Part shown: positions 8,362 through 18,988 of the stretch, piece after piece
Layout of the letters: the number at the start of each line of letters is the position of its first letter
How positions within the stretch are numbered: position 1 is the first letter of the stretch
Assembly (NCBI RefSeq): GCF_001553545.1
Contig: NZ_CP014227.1
Location: forward strand, 2,594,501 to 2,658,500
DNA length: 64,000 nt
From: Capnocytophaga haemolytica
GTDB lineage: Bacteria; Bacteroidota; Bacteroidia; Flavobacteriales; Flavobacteriaceae
Direction of reading: 5' to 3'
Program-made: the position numbers and the translations under genes
Notes under the pieces: generated by a model
Databases searched by the model: none
The model's input: the letters and a program-made list of their open reading frames with translations, nothing else
Told to the model about the DNA's origin: nothing

Positions 8362-9354
8362 TTAATCCTTATCTAATTTATACTTTGATAAATCCATACC
8401 GAAGAATAAGCCTTTTTCGGCTACTAATTCGTCGAGCTCAATCAGCGATTTCTTACCGAAGTTTCTGAACTTCATAAGGTCGGGCTTGTTGAAAGAAACC
8501 AAGTCGCCGAGGGTTTCGACTTCGGCAGCCTTCAAACAGTTGAGGGCGCGCACTGAGAGGTCGAGGTCAACGAGTTTGGTTTTCAGCAATTGGCGCATAT
8601 GCAGCGATTCTTCGTCGTAGATATCCGATTGAGTGATTTCATCGGACTCTAAGGTAATTCTCTCGTCGGAGAAGAGCATAAAGTGATGAATGAGCGTCTT
8701 AGCGGCCTCAGTAAGGGCTTGCTTAGGGTGAATGGAACCATCGGTTTTTATATCAAAGACTAACTTTTCGTAGTCGGTCTTTTGCTCAACGCGATAATTC
8801 TCAATTGCGTACTTTACATTCTTAATCGGTGTAAAGATTGCGTCGGTAGCAATCACGCCTATGGCTGCATTTGGTTTTGCATTCTCTTCCGCGGGTACGT
8901 AACCACGACCTTTCTCGATGGTAATTTCCATAGTGAAAGATACGGTCGATTCCAGATTGCAAATCACCAACTCGGGGTTGAGGATTTGGAAAGAAGAGAT
9001 ATATTTCTGAAAATCACCGGCAGTCAATTGTTTTTTACCAGAGACGTTGATGGTTGCTGCTTCTTCTTCAACGTCATCGACTTGGCGTTTGAAACGCACT
9101 TGCTTTAAGTTGAGGATTATTTCAGTAACATCTTCCTTCACACCTGGTATTGTAGAAAACTCGTGCCCTACTTTATCAAATTTTACGGATGTAATGGCGA
9201 AGCCTTCCAAAGAAGAGAGCAACACCCTCCGTAATGCGTTACCTATTGTTAAACCATAGCCTGGTTCCAAGGGGCGGAATTCAAATCGCCCCTCGAAATC
9301 AGATGATTCAATCATTATAACTTTATCGGGTTTTTGAAAGTTAAATAATGCCAT
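8362..9354 (-). CDS. rpoA: DNA-directed RNA polymerase alpha subunit
   Basis: Assembly platform of RNA polymerase and contact point for activators. 330 residues: N-terminal dimerisation domain ([20 protein letters not shown], then [13 protein letters not shown]), a linker near 235-250, and a C-terminal domain ([20 protein letters not shown] and [17 protein letters not shown]) that binds UP elements and regulators. Sits between rpsD and rplQ as in most bacteria. Confidence 0.99.
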   Translation of the reverse strand: MALFNFQKPDKVIMIESSDFEGRFEFRPLEPGYGLTIGNALRRVLLSSLEGFAITSVKFDKVGHEFSTIPGVKEDVTEIILNLKQVRFKRQVDDVEEEAATINVSGKKQLTAGDFQKYISSFQILNPELVICNLESTVSFTMEITIEKGRGYVPAEENAKPNAAIGVIATDAIFTPIKNVKYAIENYRVEQKTDYEKLVFDIKTDGSIHPKQALTEAAKTLIHHFMLFSDERITLESDEITQSDIYDEESLHMRQLLKTKLVDLDLSVRALNCLKAAEVETLGDLVSFNKPDLMKFRNFGKKSLIELDELVAEKGLFFGMDLSKYKLDKD

Positions 9355-9375
9355 ATTTGACTGCTGTCTTATTTA

Positions 9376-9981
9376 TTATTTAGAGTACAACTCTACGATT
9401 AATTGTTCTTTAATGTTTTCAGGAATCTGAACGCGCTGTGGGATTGCCACAAAAGTGCCTTCTAATTTTTCAGTATTCCAAGTGAGCCATTCATATACGT
9501 TGCTATTAGCAGCTAATGAATTTTCGATAACGCTTAAAGACTTTGATTTTTCGCGTACCCCAACTACGTCTCCTGCGCGCAGTGAGTAAGAAGGGATGTT
9601 CACGATGTTGCCGTTCACAGTGATGTGTCGGTGAGAAACCAACTGGCGTGCAGCGGCACGTGTAGGGGCGATACCCATACGGAAAACGACGTTGTCCAAG
9701 CGTGATTCGCACAGCTGAAGGAGCACTTCACCTGTTACGTGCTTGCTGCGTTTTGCTTTCTCATAAAGATTGCGGAATTGCTTTTCCAATATACCATAAG
9801 TATATTTTGCTTTTTGTTTTTCTTGAAGCTGGATTGCATATTCAGAGCGTTTTGCTCTGCGGCGGGCTTGTCCGTGTTGCCCAGGAGGATAATTCTTCTT
9901 TTCTAAGGTTTTATCATCTCCGAAGATAGCTTCACCAAACTTACGAGCTATCTTAGTTTTTGGTCCTGTATATCTTGCCAT
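9376..9981 (-). CDS. rpsD: 30S ribosomal protein uS4
   Basis: Primary 16S rRNA binder that nucleates small-subunit assembly. 201 residues; starts [17 protein letters not shown], with the S4 RNA-binding fold at [10 protein letters not shown] and [14 protein letters not shown]. The N-terminal zinc cysteines found in some bacteria are absent (zinc-free form). In many bacteria S4 represses the alpha operon; whether it does so here is unknown. Confidence 0.98.
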   Translation of the reverse strand: MARYTGPKTKIARKFGEAIFGDDKTLEKKNYPPGQHGQARRRAKRSEYAIQLQEKQKAKYTYGILEKQFRNLYEKAKRSKHVTGEVLLQLCESRLDNVVFRMGIAPTRAAARQLVSHRHITVNGNIVNIPSYSLRAGDVVGVREKSKSLSVIENSLAANSNVYEWLTWNTEKLEGTFVAIPQRVQIPENIKEQLIVELYSK

Positions 9982-10064
9982 TTTTTAATCGTTTTCACAA
10001 AAGAGATTATGAATTAAGGCATTCCTTCGATAATGAAACTCTTTTGTTTTATTAATACAATGAA

Positions 10065-10469
10065 TTAAACTCTACGTTTTTTAGGGGGTCTACATCCGTT
10101 GTGAGGCAGCGGAGTAACGTCGATGATTTCAGTTACTTCAATGCCAGCGTTGTGGATGGTTCTAATCGCTGACTCACGACCGTTACCTGGACCTTTTACG
10201 TAAACTTTTACTTTTTTAAGTCCTGCATCGAAAGCTACTTTGGCAGCGTCCTCTGCGGCAACTTGTGCTGCGTAAGGTGTGTTCTTCTTCGAACCTCTGA
10301 AACCCATTTTTCCTGCTGACGACCAAGCAATAACGTCTCCTTTTTTATTTGTAAGAGAAATGATCACGTTGTTAAACGTAGCCGAAACGTGTGCCTCACC
10401 TACTGACTCAACCACTACTTTTCTCTTTTTAGAGACCTTTGCATTTGATTTTGCATTTGATTTTGCCAT
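10065..10469 (-). CDS. rpsK: 30S ribosomal protein uS11
   Basis: Platform protein contacting mRNA at the exit site. 134 residues with a basic N-terminal extension ([15 protein letters not shown]), then [17 protein letters not shown] and the C-terminal [18 protein letters not shown]. 83 bp before rpsD, a wider gap than most in the cluster. Confidence 0.98.
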   Translation of the reverse strand: MAKSNAKSNAKVSKKRKVVVESVGEAHVSATFNNVIISLTNKKGDVIAWSSAGKMGFRGSKKNTPYAAQVAAEDAAKVAFDAGLKKVKVYVKGPGNGRESAIRTIHNAGIEVTEIIDVTPLPHNGCRPPKKRRV

Positions 10470-10483
10470 ACTTTAACTACTTA

Positions 10484-10858
10484 TTATTTAGTTGCCTTTT
10501 TCTTATTTGCAACCGTTTTTCTTTTACCTTTTCTTGTACGAGAGTTGTTCTTAGTTTTCTGTCCGCGCAATGGCAAGCCATTTCTGTGGCGGATACCACG
10601 ATAGCAACCGATATCCATCAAACGTTTGATGTTCAATTGGATCTCAGAGCGCAACTCTCCTTCAATTTTATAAGACGCAACCACCTCACGAATGCGTGTG
10701 ATCTCTTCATCATTCCATTCGCTTACCTTTGTGTCTTCATTTACCTGAGCTCTCGATAAGATTTCTTTAGCTCTACTCTTTCCGATACCAAAAATGTAGG
10801 TCAATCCGATAACCCCACGTTTATTTTTTGGTAAATCAATACCTGCAATTCTTGCCAT
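10484..10858 (-). CDS. rpsM: 30S ribosomal protein uS13
   Basis: Head protein contacting P-site tRNA and the B1 intersubunit bridges. 124 residues; [20 protein letters not shown] terminus, [17 protein letters not shown] and the basic tail typical of the family. Two bases separate it from rpmJ. Confidence 0.98.
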   Translation of the reverse strand: MARIAGIDLPKNKRGVIGLTYIFGIGKSRAKEILSRAQVNEDTKVSEWNDEEITRIREVVASYKIEGELRSEIQLNIKRLMDIGCYRGIRHRNGLPLRGQKTKNNSRTRKGKRKTVANKKKATK

Positions 10859-10860
10859 AA

Positions 10861-10977
10861 TTATCCTTGTCTTTGTTTAAATTTAGGATTCTTTTTATTA
10901 ATTACGTACAATCTCCCTTTACGACGCACAACAATGCACTCGGGACTTCTTTTTTTAATTGATGCTCTAACTTTCAT
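10861..10977 (-). CDS. rpmJ: 50S ribosomal protein bL36, zinc-free form
   Basis: Translated by hand from the minus strand: 38 residues, [14 protein letters not shown] at the N terminus and [12 protein letters not shown] at the C terminus, the normal length of bL36. Three of the four zinc ligands of the C-X2-C-X12-C-X4-H form are replaced (only one Cys remains), so this is a C-minus, zinc-independent L36. It is the first gene of the alpha block and follows a 268-bp gap after infA. A candidate -7 box sits at 11004-11011, 26 bp before the ATG. Confidence 0.95.
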   Translation of the reverse strand: MKVRASIKKRSPECIVVRRKGRLYVINKKNPKFKQRQG

Positions 10978-11003
10978 TTCGCTTGTTTTATCAATAGAGT
11001 TTG

Positions 11004-11011
11004 CAAAACTA
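11004..11011 (-). promoter_or_regulatory. Candidate internal promoter (-7 box) for rpmJ and the alpha block
   Basis: TAGTTTTG on the minus strand fits TAnnTTTG and stands 26 bp before rpmJ, in the one large gap between the spc and alpha blocks. No exact -33 TTG at normal spacing. Confidence 0.4.
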
Positions 11012-11149
11012 CAATTTTTTTTAATATCTCTTGTAATTTTAATTCATAAATACAAATCACACGTCTTCCCTTACGGTGCTCTTTACAACATTAATCTACT
11101 GAATATAAAACACATACAGTAGCCTTTTGCCCTAAAATATTTTTGATAT

Positions 11150-11205
11150 AAATTTCTCACAGATACTATTTTCTGTGCAGAAATAACTGCATCTGTGAGA
11201 AATTT
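11150..11205 (-). promoter_or_regulatory. Long hairpin between infA and rpmJ
   Basis: Perfect 15-bp inverted repeat, 11150-11164 pairing with 11191-11205, whose 26-base loop contains a second perfect hairpin (TTTCTG, two bases, CAGAAA). On the minus strand it lies 40 bp after the infA stop and is followed by a T-rich stretch. It could be a terminator or attenuator, an RNase processing site or a protein-binding site for operon feedback. The structure is certain; its role is not. Confidence 0.7.
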
Positions 11206-11245
11206 GAGACTTTCGTAAAAGACTTTGCTTAATTACATCACCCGC

Positions 11246-11461
11246 TTAGTAGCGATAGGTAATTCGCGCTTTTGAGAGGTCGTAGGGGCTCATTTCCATC
11301 TTGACTTTATCGCCAGGGAGGAGCTTTATGTAGTGCATACGCATTTTTCCTGAGATGTGTGCAATCACTACGTGCCCATTGTCCAACTCTACGCGAAACA
11401 TCGCATTGGAGAGTGCCTCCACAATAGTTCCGTCTTGTTCAATCGCTGCTTGTTTAGCCAT
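11246..11461 (-). CDS. infA: Translation initiation factor IF-1
   Basis: 71-residue OB-fold protein that occupies the ribosomal A site during initiation. [40 protein letters not shown] and the C-terminal ARITYRY are standard. Follows secY by 9 bp; map is not between them. Confidence 0.98.
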   Translation of the reverse strand: MAKQAAIEQDGTIVEALSNAMFRVELDNGHVVIAHISGKMRMHYIKLLPGDKVKMEMSPYDLSKARITYRY

Positions 11462-11470
11462 ATAATATAA

Positions 11471-12817
11471 TTAAGATGCTTTTCTATTCTTACCTGTCTT
11501 CATCAAGCCATCGTAATGGCGGTTGAGGAGATAGGAGTTTACTTGTTGCATAGTGTCAATCGCTACCCCTACTAAGATTAACAGGGAAGTACCTCCGTAG
11601 AACAGTGCCCAATTGTGCTGCATGCCGATAATATTTAGCATCGCTGGGAAAGTGGCGATCAGTGCCAAGAAAATAGAACCTGGGAATGTGATCAGCGACA
11701 TTATTTTATCTAAATAATCGCCTGTTTCTTTCCCTGGGCGTATTCCTGGGATAAATCCACCGCTGCGCTTCAAGTCGTTAGCCATCTTGTTGGTAGGTAC
11801 TGTAATTGCAGTGTAGAAATACGTGAAGATGATGATCATCGCTGCAAATAATAAGTTGTACCATATCCCAAAGACGTCGCTAAAATGCGTTTGAACGCTC
11901 TTGGCAAATTCTGATTGTGATAAGCCTGCCAACGCTGCTGGGATAAACATCAAGGCTTGCGCAAAGATAATTGGCATTACCCCTGAAGCATTTAATTTCA
12001 AAGGAATATATTGGCGTGCACCGAATATATTCTTCTGAGCGGCTGCTCCACCCTCAGCTGTTCTACGTGCATATTGTACTGGTATCTGACGTACTGCCTT
12101 GATAAGGTAAATACAAAGCAGGATAATCACAAACCATATAATGATTTCAATCAAGATAAGCATCAATCCACCGTTAGAGGCTGTCAGTCGCGATGCCACT
12201 TCAGAAGTGAAGGCTTGTGGCAAGCGCGCAATGATACCCACCATAATGAGCAGTGAAATACCATTACCTATTCCCTTATCAGTGATCTTCTCACCGAGCC
12301 ACATCGCAAAGATAGTGCCTGTTACTAAGATTACCACCGCTGGAATGATGAAATCAAGTCCCTTACCTAAGATAAAAGCACTTTCAGGAACGCCCAGACG
12401 GCTAATTCCGTACAAATATGCAGGTGCTTGAACGATACAAATTACAATAGTAAGCCATCGAGTGATTTGGTTTATCCTTCTACGTCCGCTCTCACCTTCT
12501 TTTTGAAGTTTTTGAAGATACGGAATAGCTATCCCCATCAATTGCACTACGATAGAGGCTGAGATATAAGGCATAATCCCCAATGCAAATACAGATACGT
12601 TAGCAAAAGCTCCTCCCGTAAAGGCATTTAAGATATCCAACAGCCCCCCACCAGAGGTATTCTTCGCTAATTGGTGTAATTGCTCTGAGTCAATCCCTGG
12701 CAGCACGATATGTGCCCCAAAACGATAAACCAAAAGAATACCAAGCGTGAGGATAATCCTATTTCGTAGCTCGTCTATTTTCCAAATATTGGTTAGGTTC
12801 TCGATAAACTTCTTCAT
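11471..12817 (-). CDS. secY: Preprotein translocase subunit SecY
   Basis: Channel subunit of the Sec translocon in the inner membrane. 448 residues with ten hydrophobic helices; an LGIMPYISASIVVQLM segment, the ITRW-containing loop after helix 2-3, the SGVMPIIFAQALM segment and the cytoplasmic GGFIPGIRPGKET loop are family marks. Located in the spc block between rplO and infA. Confidence 0.99.
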   Translation of the reverse strand: MKKFIENLTNIWKIDELRNRIILTLGILLVYRFGAHIVLPGIDSEQLHQLAKNTSGGGLLDILNAFTGGAFANVSVFALGIMPYISASIVVQLMGIAIPYLQKLQKEGESGRRRINQITRWLTIVICIVQAPAYLYGISRLGVPESAFILGKGLDFIIPAVVILVTGTIFAMWLGEKITDKGIGNGISLLIMVGIIARLPQAFTSEVASRLTASNGGLMLILIEIIIWFVIILLCIYLIKAVRQIPVQYARRTAEGGAAAQKNIFGARQYIPLKLNASGVMPIIFAQALMFIPAALAGLSQSEFAKSVQTHFSDVFGIWYNLLFAAMIIIFTYFYTAITVPTNKMANDLKRSGGFIPGIRPGKETGDYLDKIMSLITFPGSIFLALIATFPAMLNIIGMQHNWALFYGGTSLLILVGVAIDTMQQVNSYLLNRHYDGLMKTGKNRKAS

Positions 12818-12830
12818 AATAAATCACATA

Positions 12831-13283
12831 TTACAAGCTCACAGCTTCACCGCCCGCTGCTTCGATAGCCGCCTTAGCACTTGCTGTAAACTTATGAACA
12901 GATATTTTTAATTTTGCTTTTAGTTCACCGCCACCTAAGATTTTTACTAAGTCAGTTCTCTTAACTATATGCAGCTGAACTAAGGTTTCTACGTCAACCG
13001 TGTCCGTGATCTTTCCTGTCTCAACCAAGTTCTGCAATTGCCCTAAGTTGATTCCTACGTATTCTTTACGGTTAAAGTTCTTGAAACCGAATTTTGGTAC
13101 GCGTCTTTGCAACGGCATCTGTCCACCTTCAAAGCCTATTTTCTTTGAAAAGCCTGAACGAGACTTAGCTCCCTTGTGTCCACGAGTAGAAGTCCCGCCT
13201 TTGCCAGAACCCTGCCCGCGACCAACGCGCTTCCCTTCTCTGTGTATTGAACCTTCTGCAGGTTGTAAATTACTCAAGTTCAT
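12831..13283 (-). CDS. rplO: 50S ribosomal protein uL15
   Basis: 150 residues. Gly/Arg-rich N-terminal tail (GRGQGSGKGGTSTRGHKGAK) that threads into 23S rRNA, then FEGGQMPLQRRVPKFGF and a C-terminal globular part ending in AAIEAAGGEAVSL. 13 bp upstream of secY. Confidence 0.98.
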   Translation of the reverse strand: MNLSNLQPAEGSIHREGKRVGRGQGSGKGGTSTRGHKGAKSRSGFSKKIGFEGGQMPLQRRVPKFGFKNFNRKEYVGINLGQLQNLVETGKITDTVDVETLVQLHIVKRTDLVKILGGGELKAKLKISVHKFTASAKAAIEAAGGEAVSL

Positions 13284-13300
13284 AACTTTGTATACGAATA

Positions 13301-13483
13301 TTATTTAACTTCTTCTACAGAAATTAAGTGTTTTACTTTATTAATCATCCCAAGGATATTAGGTGTAGCTTCTTTTTCTGACACCTTCCCTATTCTGCCA
13401 AGCCCCAACGCCTCCAAAGTCAATTTCTGATCCTTTGGGCGTTTGATGCTACTCTTTACCTGTGTTACTTTTACTTTTGCCAT
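13301..13483 (-). CDS. rpmD: 50S ribosomal protein uL30
   Basis: 60 residues; KVTQVKSSIKRPKDQKLTL and LGLGRIGK are the conserved bacterial L30 core. Lies between rpsE and rplO as usual. Confidence 0.97.
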   Translation of the reverse strand: MAKVKVTQVKSSIKRPKDQKLTLEALGLGRIGKVSEKEATPNILGMINKVKHLISVEEVK

Positions 13484-13493
13484 TGTCTGAATA

Positions 13494-14015
13494 TTAACCT
13501 TTAAACAATTTTTCTAAAGAAACGCCACGTTGCTTTGCTACTGTGTCTGCACTACGCAATTGCAACAAAGCATCAAAAGTAGCTTTCACCACGTTGTGAG
13601 GGTTTGACGATCCTTGCGATTTAGAAAGCACGTTATGTACCCCTACTGATTCAAGTACGGCACGCACCGCACCACCAGCGATCACTCCCGTACCGTCTGT
13701 TGCAGGCTGTAAGTACACGCGTGCTCCGCCGTATTTCCCTTTTTGCTCGTGAGGCAAAGTAGTCCCATTCAGTGGAATGCGCACTAAGTTCTTCTTAGCA
13801 TCTTCTACTGCCTTTGCAATAGCTTCCGATACTTCTTTTGATTTACCTAATCCGTGCCCTACAACGCCGTTTTCATCACCTACTACCACGATAGCAGAGA
13901 AGCCGAATGCACGTCCCCCTTTTGTTACTTTTGTAACACGTTGAACTCCTACCAAACGATCTTTCAGTTCAAGCCCGCTTGGCTTTACATATTCTACATT
14001 TTTATATTTATACAT
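13494..14015 (-). CDS. rpsE: 30S ribosomal protein uS5
   Basis: 173 residues. Double-stranded RNA binding-like N-terminal domain ([31 protein letters not shown]) and C-terminal domain with [15 protein letters not shown]. Helps translational accuracy at the mRNA entry channel. Confidence 0.98.
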   Translation of the reverse strand: MYKYKNVEYVKPSGLELKDRLVGVQRVTKVTKGGRAFGFSAIVVVGDENGVVGHGLGKSKEVSEAIAKAVEDAKKNLVRIPLNGTTLPHEQKGKYGGARVYLQPATDGTGVIAGGAVRAVLESVGVHNVLSKSQGSSNPHNVVKATFDALLQLRSADTVAKQRGVSLEKLFKG

Positions 14016-14023
14016 AATCTTTC

Positions 14024-14380
14024 TTAGAATTTAAGTCCACCTTCTCTTGCACCATCAGCCAATGATTTCACACGTCCGTGGTACAGATAGCCACCTCTGT
14101 CAAAAGAGATCTTCTCAATACCTTGCTTCAAAGCCTTTTCAGCAATAGCTTTCCCAACCAATGCTGCCTTTTCGGTCTTTGTTCCCTTAGCTGCACTAAT
14201 TTCTTTATCTCTTGAAGATGCAGACACCAAAGTAGTTCCTTTTGTATCATCTATGATTTGCGCATAGATTTCATTATTACTTCTGAAAACAGCCAAACGA
14301 GGTTGCTCCGCAGTACCATTCACTACTTTTCTGATTCTGCTTTTAATACGTTGTCTTCTTTCTATTTTTGATAATGCCAT
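14024..14380 (-). CDS. rplR: 50S ribosomal protein uL18
   Basis: 118 residues; binds 5S rRNA in the central protuberance. [24 protein letters not shown] and [20 protein letters not shown] are family segments. Eight bp upstream of rpsE. Confidence 0.98.
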   Translation of the reverse strand: MALSKIERRQRIKSRIRKVVNGTAEQPRLAVFRSNNEIYAQIIDDTKGTTLVSASSRDKEISAAKGTKTEKAALVGKAIAEKALKQGIEKISFDRGGYLYHGRVKSLADGAREGGLKF

Positions 14381-14391
14381 TGTTATAACTA

Positions 14392-14934
14392 TTAAGCTGA
14401 TTTACCTGCTTTTCTTCTCAATTCTTCACCAACGAATTTCACACCTTTACCCTTGTAAGGCTCTGGCTTACGGAAGCTACGGATTTTAGCCGCTACTTGT
14501 CCTAAAAGTTGCTTGTCGTGAGAAGTTAATTTAATGATAGGGTTTTTACCTTTCTCGTTCACTGTCTCAAGTTTGATCTCTTTTGGCAGTTCGATAAGGA
14601 TATTGTGCGAAAAACCAAGTGCTAAGTCGAGCTTTTGCCCTTGATTTGTAGCACGGTAACCAACCCCTACTAACTCTAATTCCTTAGTGAAGCCTTCTGA
14701 TACGCCCACGACCATATTGTGCACTAAGGCTCTATACAAGCCGTGCTTTGCATTCTGGTCTTTGGTTTGATCAGTAGTTTCAAACACTAATTGTCCATCC
14801 TCTTGCTTTACAGCAATGTCTTTAACCTCTTGGGTTAATTCGCCTAATTTCCCTTTTACGGTTACCACACCATTAGCAATGGTTACAGTAACGCCTGCGG
14901 GAATCTTGATGGGTGCTTTACCTATTCTTGACAT
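14392..14934 (-). CDS. rplF: 50S ribosomal protein uL6
   Basis: 180 residues with two duplicated alpha/beta domains; [17 protein letters not shown] at the start and [20 protein letters not shown] at the end are diagnostic. Sits near the factor-binding site. Confidence 0.98.
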   Translation of the reverse strand: MSRIGKAPIKIPAGVTVTIANGVVTVKGKLGELTQEVKDIAVKQEDGQLVFETTDQTKDQNAKHGLYRALVHNMVVGVSEGFTKELELVGVGYRATNQGQKLDLALGFSHNILIELPKEIKLETVNEKGKNPIIKLTSHDKQLLGQVAAKIRSFRKPEPYKGKGVKFVGEELRRKAGKSA

Positions 14935-14953
14935 TCTTTTTGTCTTTTATTGA

Positions 14954-15352
14954 TTAGTAAACATAACAAATTACCTCACCTCCGATGTTGAGCTCACGGG
15001 CTTTCTTACCTGTCATTACCCCTTGTGAAGTGGAAATGATAGCAATCCCGAGTCCGTTTAACACACGTGGCAGGCTGTCCGCACCAGCATACTTTCTAAG
15101 CCCTGGGCGGCTTGCTCTCTCTATATGCCTAATAACAGGCTCTTTTGTGATCTTGTCATACTTCAAAGCGATCTTGATTGTACCTTGTACGGTAGTATCA
15201 TCGAACTTGTAGCTCAAGATAAATCCTTGGTCGAAAAGAATCTTTGTGATTTCCTTCTTTAAGTTCGACGCAGGGATCTCCACAACGCGATGCCTTGCAT
15301 TACTCGCATTTCTAATTCTTGTTAAATAATCTGCTATAGGATCTGTATACAT
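14954..15352 (-). CDS. rpsH: 30S ribosomal protein uS8
   Basis: 132 residues; [14 protein letters not shown] start and [16 protein letters not shown]-terminal motif. Central-domain assembly protein; in E. coli it represses the spc operon, regulation here unknown. Confidence 0.98.
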   Translation of the reverse strand: MYTDPIADYLTRIRNASNARHRVVEIPASNLKKEITKILFDQGFILSYKFDDTTVQGTIKIALKYDKITKEPVIRHIERASRPGLRKYAGADSLPRVLNGLGIAIISTSQGVMTGKKARELNIGGEVICYVY

Positions 15353-15371
15353 ATTCTTGTCCTTTTAATTA

Positions 15372-15641
15372 TTACCAACTTGCTTTCTTAACGCCCGGAA
15401 TTAATCCCTTGTTTGCCATCTCACGGAATAACACACGTGAAATCCCAAACGTACGCATATATCCTTTAGGGCGACCAGTTAATTTACAACGATTGTGTAA
15501 ACGTACAGGAGATGCGTTTTTAGGTAACTTTTGCAATGCTTCATAGTCGCCTGCTTCTTTCAAAGCCTTGCGCTTTGCAGCATATTTTGCTACCAACTTC
15601 TGTCTCTTCACCTCGCGGGCTTTCATTGATTCTTTAGCCAT
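15372..15641 (-). CDS. rpsN: 30S ribosomal protein uS14, long zinc-free form
   Basis: 89 residues: the long C-minus S14 type, without the CXXC pairs of the 61-residue zinc form (one isolated Cys in [17 protein letters not shown]). Continues LSRV-like segment [20 protein letters not shown]. Together with the zinc-free bL36 it shows a low-zinc ribosome composition. Confidence 0.98.
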   Translation of the reverse strand: MAKESMKAREVKRQKLVAKYAAKRKALKEAGDYEALQKLPKNASPVRLHNRCKLTGRPKGYMRTFGISRVLFREMANKGLIPGVKKASW

Positions 15642-15645
15642 ACTC

Positions 15646-16197
15646 TTAGTTCTTTTTAAAAGGTAATCCTAATTCGCTTAATAATGATTTCGCTTCTTTA
15701 TCTGTCTGGGCAGAAGTTACGAAAGTGATATCCATACCTGCAATCTTATTGATCTTGTCAATGTCGATCTCAGGGAAGATAATCTGCTCAGTAACCCCCA
15801 AGTTGTAATTGCCTCTACCGTCAAAGCCGTCAGCCTTTACCCCCTGAAAATCACGTACACGTGGAAGTGCAGTAGTGATCAAACGGTCTAAAAACTCATA
15901 CATTCTCTCACCGCGCAAAGTAACCTTGACACCAATTGCCATACCACGGCGCAGTTTGAATGATGCAACGTCCTTCTTTGAATAAGTGGCAATTGCTTTC
16001 TGCCCTGTAATCTTAGTGAGTTCTTCAACAGCGTAATCGATTTGTTTCTTATCCGCTACTGCTTGCCCTACACCACGGCTCACAACTATCTTCTCAAGTT
16101 TAGGAACCTGCATTACATTCTTATAGCCAAATTCTTCTTTAAGAGCACCAACAATGCGGTCTCTGTATTCCTGTTTTAATCTTGGTACGTAAGCCAT
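15646..16197 (-). CDS. rplE: 50S ribosomal protein uL5
   Basis: 183 residues; binds 5S rRNA and the P-site tRNA elbow. [32 protein letters not shown] and [16 protein letters not shown] are family segments. Two bp after rplX. Confidence 0.98.
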   Translation of the reverse strand: MAYVPRLKQEYRDRIVGALKEEFGYKNVMQVPKLEKIVVSRGVGQAVADKKQIDYAVEELTKITGQKAIATYSKKDVASFKLRRGMAIGVKVTLRGERMYEFLDRLITTALPRVRDFQGVKADGFDGRGNYNLGVTEQIIFPEIDIDKINKIAGMDITFVTSAQTDKEAKSLLSELGLPFKKN

Positions 16198-16199
16198 CT

Positions 16200-16514
16200 C
16201 TATATTACTTCGTTAGATTTTTTAGAAATTCGCACTTTCTTACCATCTCTCACCTCATACCCTACACGAGTCGTCTTCTTCGTCTTTGGGTCAATGAGTG
16301 ATAAGTTTGAAATGTGAATATAAGCCTCTTTTTGAACGATTCCTCCTTGAGGATTCTGCGCACTTGGCTTCGTGTGTTTCGATACCAAGTTCACACCCTC
16401 AACAATCGCTTTATTTTTCTCGCGATCCACACGTAATACTTTGCCTTCTGAGCCTTTGCTCTCACCAGCGATTACGCGTACTGTATCTCCCGTTTTAATT
16501 TTTAGTTTCATCAT
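16200..16514 (-). CDS. rplX: 50S ribosomal protein uL24
   Basis: 104 residues with a KOW motif ([20 protein letters not shown]) and the [14 protein letters not shown] segment. Assembly initiator near the tunnel exit. Start could be the first or second Met (16514 or 16511). Confidence 0.97.
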   Translation of the reverse strand: MMKLKIKTGDTVRVIAGESKGSEGKVLRVDREKNKAIVEGVNLVSKHTKPSAQNPQGGIVQKEAYIHISNLSLIDPKTKKTTRVGYEVRDGKKVRISKKSNEVI

Positions 16515-16530
16515 TTACTATTTTTAAAAA

Positions 16531-16899
16531 TTAAAGTACTTCTGGTGCCAACGACACGATCTTCATAAACTGCTTATCGCGAAGTTCACGCGCTACGGGT
16601 CCGAAAACACGCGTACCACGCATCTCACCAGCTGCATTGAGCAACACGCAAGCATTCTCATCAAAGCGGATGTAAGAACCATCAGCACGGCGTACTTCTT
16701 TCTTCGTCCTTACTACTACCGCAGTGGATACCTGCCCTTTCTTAACACTACCGTTCGGAGTCGCCTCCTTCACAGTAACTACAATCTTATCACCTACTGA
16801 AGCATAACGGCGTTTGGTACCACCCAACACGCGGATGGTCAAAACCTCTTTCGCTCCTGTATTATCGGCTACTTTTAATCTCGATTCCTGTTGTACCAT
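16531..16899 (-). CDS. rplN: 50S ribosomal protein uL14
   Basis: 122 residues, [20 protein letters not shown] start and the [20 protein letters not shown] end characteristic of bacterial L14, which forms bridge B8. Confidence 0.98.
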   Translation of the reverse strand: MVQQESRLKVADNTGAKEVLTIRVLGGTKRRYASVGDKIVVTVKEATPNGSVKKGQVSTAVVVRTKKEVRRADGSYIRFDENACVLLNAAGEMRGTRVFGPVARELRDKQFMKIVSLAPEVL

Positions 16900-16901
16900 A
16901 A

Positions 16902-17159
16902 TTACTTAGCTCTTTCAATGATTTCCACTAATCTCCAACATTTAGTTTTGCTCAGTGGGCGTGTTTCCATAATGCGCACTGTATCACCAATGTTGCAATC
17001 GTTCTTTTCGTCGTGAGCTACATATTTCTTTGTACGCAACACGAACTTACCATACATAGGGTGTTTTACTCGTTTCACTTCTGAAACCACAATCGATTTA
17101 TCCATTTTGTTGCTCGTAACAACCCCTATTCTTTCTTTTCTTAAATTTCTTTTTTCCAT
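16902..17159 (-). CDS. rpsQ: 30S ribosomal protein uS17
   Basis: 85-residue OB-fold protein; [19 protein letters not shown] and [19 protein letters not shown] match the family. Primary binder of the 16S 5' domain. Confidence 0.98.
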   Translation of the reverse strand: MEKRNLRKERIGVVTSNKMDKSIVVSEVKRVKHPMYGKFVLRTKKYVAHDEKNDCNIGDTVRIMETRPLSKTKCWRLVEIIERAK

Positions 17160-17173
17160 AAGGCAGCTTCGAA

Positions 17174-17365
17174 TTATTGTAATTCTCGTTTAGTTAGCTC
17201 ACAAGCTAATCTCGCAATAGTTCGTCTTACTTGTCGTAACTGTATTGGTTTCTCTATTGGCGAAATTGCGTGTTGCATTTTCAAATCTGCATACGATTTC
17301 CTATACTCACCAAGCTTCTCTTGTAGCTCAGTAATTGTCAATTTTTTAATTTCAGACTGTTTCAT
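17174..17365 (-). CDS. rpmC: 50S ribosomal protein uL29
   Basis: 63 residues from [18 protein letters not shown], the usual flavobacterial start. An earlier in-frame ATG at 17377 overlaps the rplP stop (TAATG) and would add MESV; I prefer the shorter one. Two-helix protein at the exit tunnel that helps recruit trigger factor and SRP. Confidence 0.95.
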   Translation of the reverse strand: MKQSEIKKLTITELQEKLGEYRKSYADLKMQHAISPIEKPIQLRQVRRTIARLACELTKRELQ

Positions 17366-17376
17366 TACGCTTTCCA

Positions 17377-17796
17377 TTAATCTTGATAATCTCTTGCTAC
17401 AACGAATTTAGTTTTTACAGGTAGCTTCTGTGCTGCCAAGCGCAACGCTTCCTTAGCAACTGCAAGTGGCACTCCACCTACCTCAAACATTATTCGACCT
17501 GGTTTTACAACGGCTGCCCAGTATTCTACGGCACCTTTACCTTTACCCATACGTACCTCCAAAGGCTTCTTTGTGATAGGCTTATCTGGGAATATCTTGA
17601 TCCACAATTGCCCTTCACGCTTCATATAACGAGTAGCTGCCACACGGGCTGACTCAATCTGGCGCGAAGTAATAAATGCTGAATCTAACGATTTAATCCC
17701 AAACATACCGTTCGAAAGCAACGTCCCGCGATGCGAAACACCTTTCATTCTGCCTTTTTGTACTTTACGATATTTCGTTCTCTTTGGCTGTAACAT
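17377..17796 (-). CDS. rplP: 50S ribosomal protein uL16
   Basis: 139 residues; [19 protein letters not shown] and [29 protein letters not shown] are diagnostic. Positions A-site tRNA near the peptidyl transferase centre. Confidence 0.98.
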   Translation of the reverse strand: MLQPKRTKYRKVQKGRMKGVSHRGTLLSNGMFGIKSLDSAFITSRQIESARVAATRYMKREGQLWIKIFPDKPITKKPLEVRMGKGKGAVEYWAAVVKPGRIMFEVGGVPLAVAKEALRLAAQKLPVKTKFVVARDYQD

Positions 17797-17816
17797 TTCT
17801 TTACTTCTTTAAAAAA

Positions 17817-18563
17817 TTACTTTTTGCGACGTGCTTTCTTAGGTGCACCACCTTGCCTGTCGTTTTGGCGTCCCGCTCCGCTATTGCTGCTGCCAGCAGT
17901 CTTCTTTGTCATCCCCACAAGTGGTGATAAATCGCGCTTACCATATACTTCGCCCTTCATAATCCACACTTTGATACCCATACGTCCGTAGGTAGTGTGT
18001 GCCTCATCAAGTGCGTAGTCGATGTCAGCTCTAAAAGTAGAAAGCGGAATACGTCCTTCTTTAAAACTCTCAGAACGTGCCATTTCAGCACCATTCAAAC
18101 GTCCCGAAATCATCACCTTCACACCTTCTGCGTTCATACGCATTGCCGATGCGATAGCCATCTTGATCGCACGCTTATACGATACACGCCCTTCAATCTG
18201 GCGTACGATACTTGCTGCTACCAAGGCTGCGTCGAGCTCCGGACGCTTGATTTCAAAAATGTTGATCTGAATGTCCTTGTCAGTGATCTTCTTAAGCTCC
18301 TCTTTTAGCTTGTCTACCTCCTGACCGCCTTTCCCGATAATGATACCAGGGCGTGCAGTGGTGATAGTAACGGTTACAAGTTTCAAAGTACGCTCTATAA
18401 TCACACGTGCAACACTAGCTTTTGACAAACGCGTTAGAACATATTTTCTAATCTTGTCATCTTCTGCAAGTTTATCTCCGTAGTCTTTACCACCATACCA
18501 GTTAGACTCCCATCCTCTGATAATTCCAAGGCGATTTCCTATTGGATTTGTTTTCTGTCCCAT
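17817..18563 (-). CDS. rpsC: 30S ribosomal protein uS3
   Basis: 248 residues. [18 protein letters not shown] start, type II KH domain with [17 protein letters not shown]-terminal domain with [12 protein letters not shown] and KVWIMKGEV, then a Gly/Asn/Lys-rich tail. Part of the mRNA entry tunnel helicase. Confidence 0.98.
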   Translation of the reverse strand: MGQKTNPIGNRLGIIRGWESNWYGGKDYGDKLAEDDKIRKYVLTRLSKASVARVIIERTLKLVTVTITTARPGIIIGKGGQEVDKLKEELKKITDKDIQINIFEIKRPELDAALVAASIVRQIEGRVSYKRAIKMAIASAMRMNAEGVKVMISGRLNGAEMARSESFKEGRIPLSTFRADIDYALDEAHTTYGRMGIKVWIMKGEVYGKRDLSPLVGMTKKTAGSSNSGAGRQNDRQGGAPKKARRKK

Positions 18564-18572
18564 ACTTTTATC

Positions 18573-18983
18573 TTAGCTTTCTGTGTTAAAATTTTTAGCT
18601 CCTAATACCAATGTTACGTGGTTGGAACGTTTTCTAATTCTGTGTGCTCTACCTTGTGGTGCAGGGCGTAATCTCTTGAGGATTGCACCGCCATCCACAC
18701 GGATTTCTTGTATGAATAAGCCTGCTTCTTCCAAATTCGCATCCTCGTTCTTCGCTTGCCAGTTCGCAATTGCTGAACGCAACAATTTCTCTAAACGAGC
18801 TGCCGCTTCTTTTTGGTTAAATTTCAAAATAGCGAGGGCTTTGTCTACTTCTACACCGCGTACCAAATCCGCAACTAAGCGCATCTTGCGTGGCGAAGTA
18901 GGGCAGTTATTCAACTTCGCAAAAGCCAAAGCTTTCTTAGCTTCTTTAATTTCTGTTGCTCTTTCTCTTTTTCTAACTCCCAT
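18573..18983 (-). CDS. rplV: 50S ribosomal protein uL22
   Basis: 136 residues; [17 protein letters not shown] core and the beta-hairpin [19 protein letters not shown] that lines the exit tunnel where macrolides bind. Hairpin appears intact. Confidence 0.98.
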   Translation of the reverse strand: MGVRKRERATEIKEAKKALAFAKLNNCPTSPRKMRLVADLVRGVEVDKALAILKFNQKEAAARLEKLLRSAIANWQAKNEDANLEEAGLFIQEIRVDGGAILKRLRPAPQGRAHRIRKRSNHVTLVLGAKNFNTES

Positions 18984-18988
18984 AGCTA

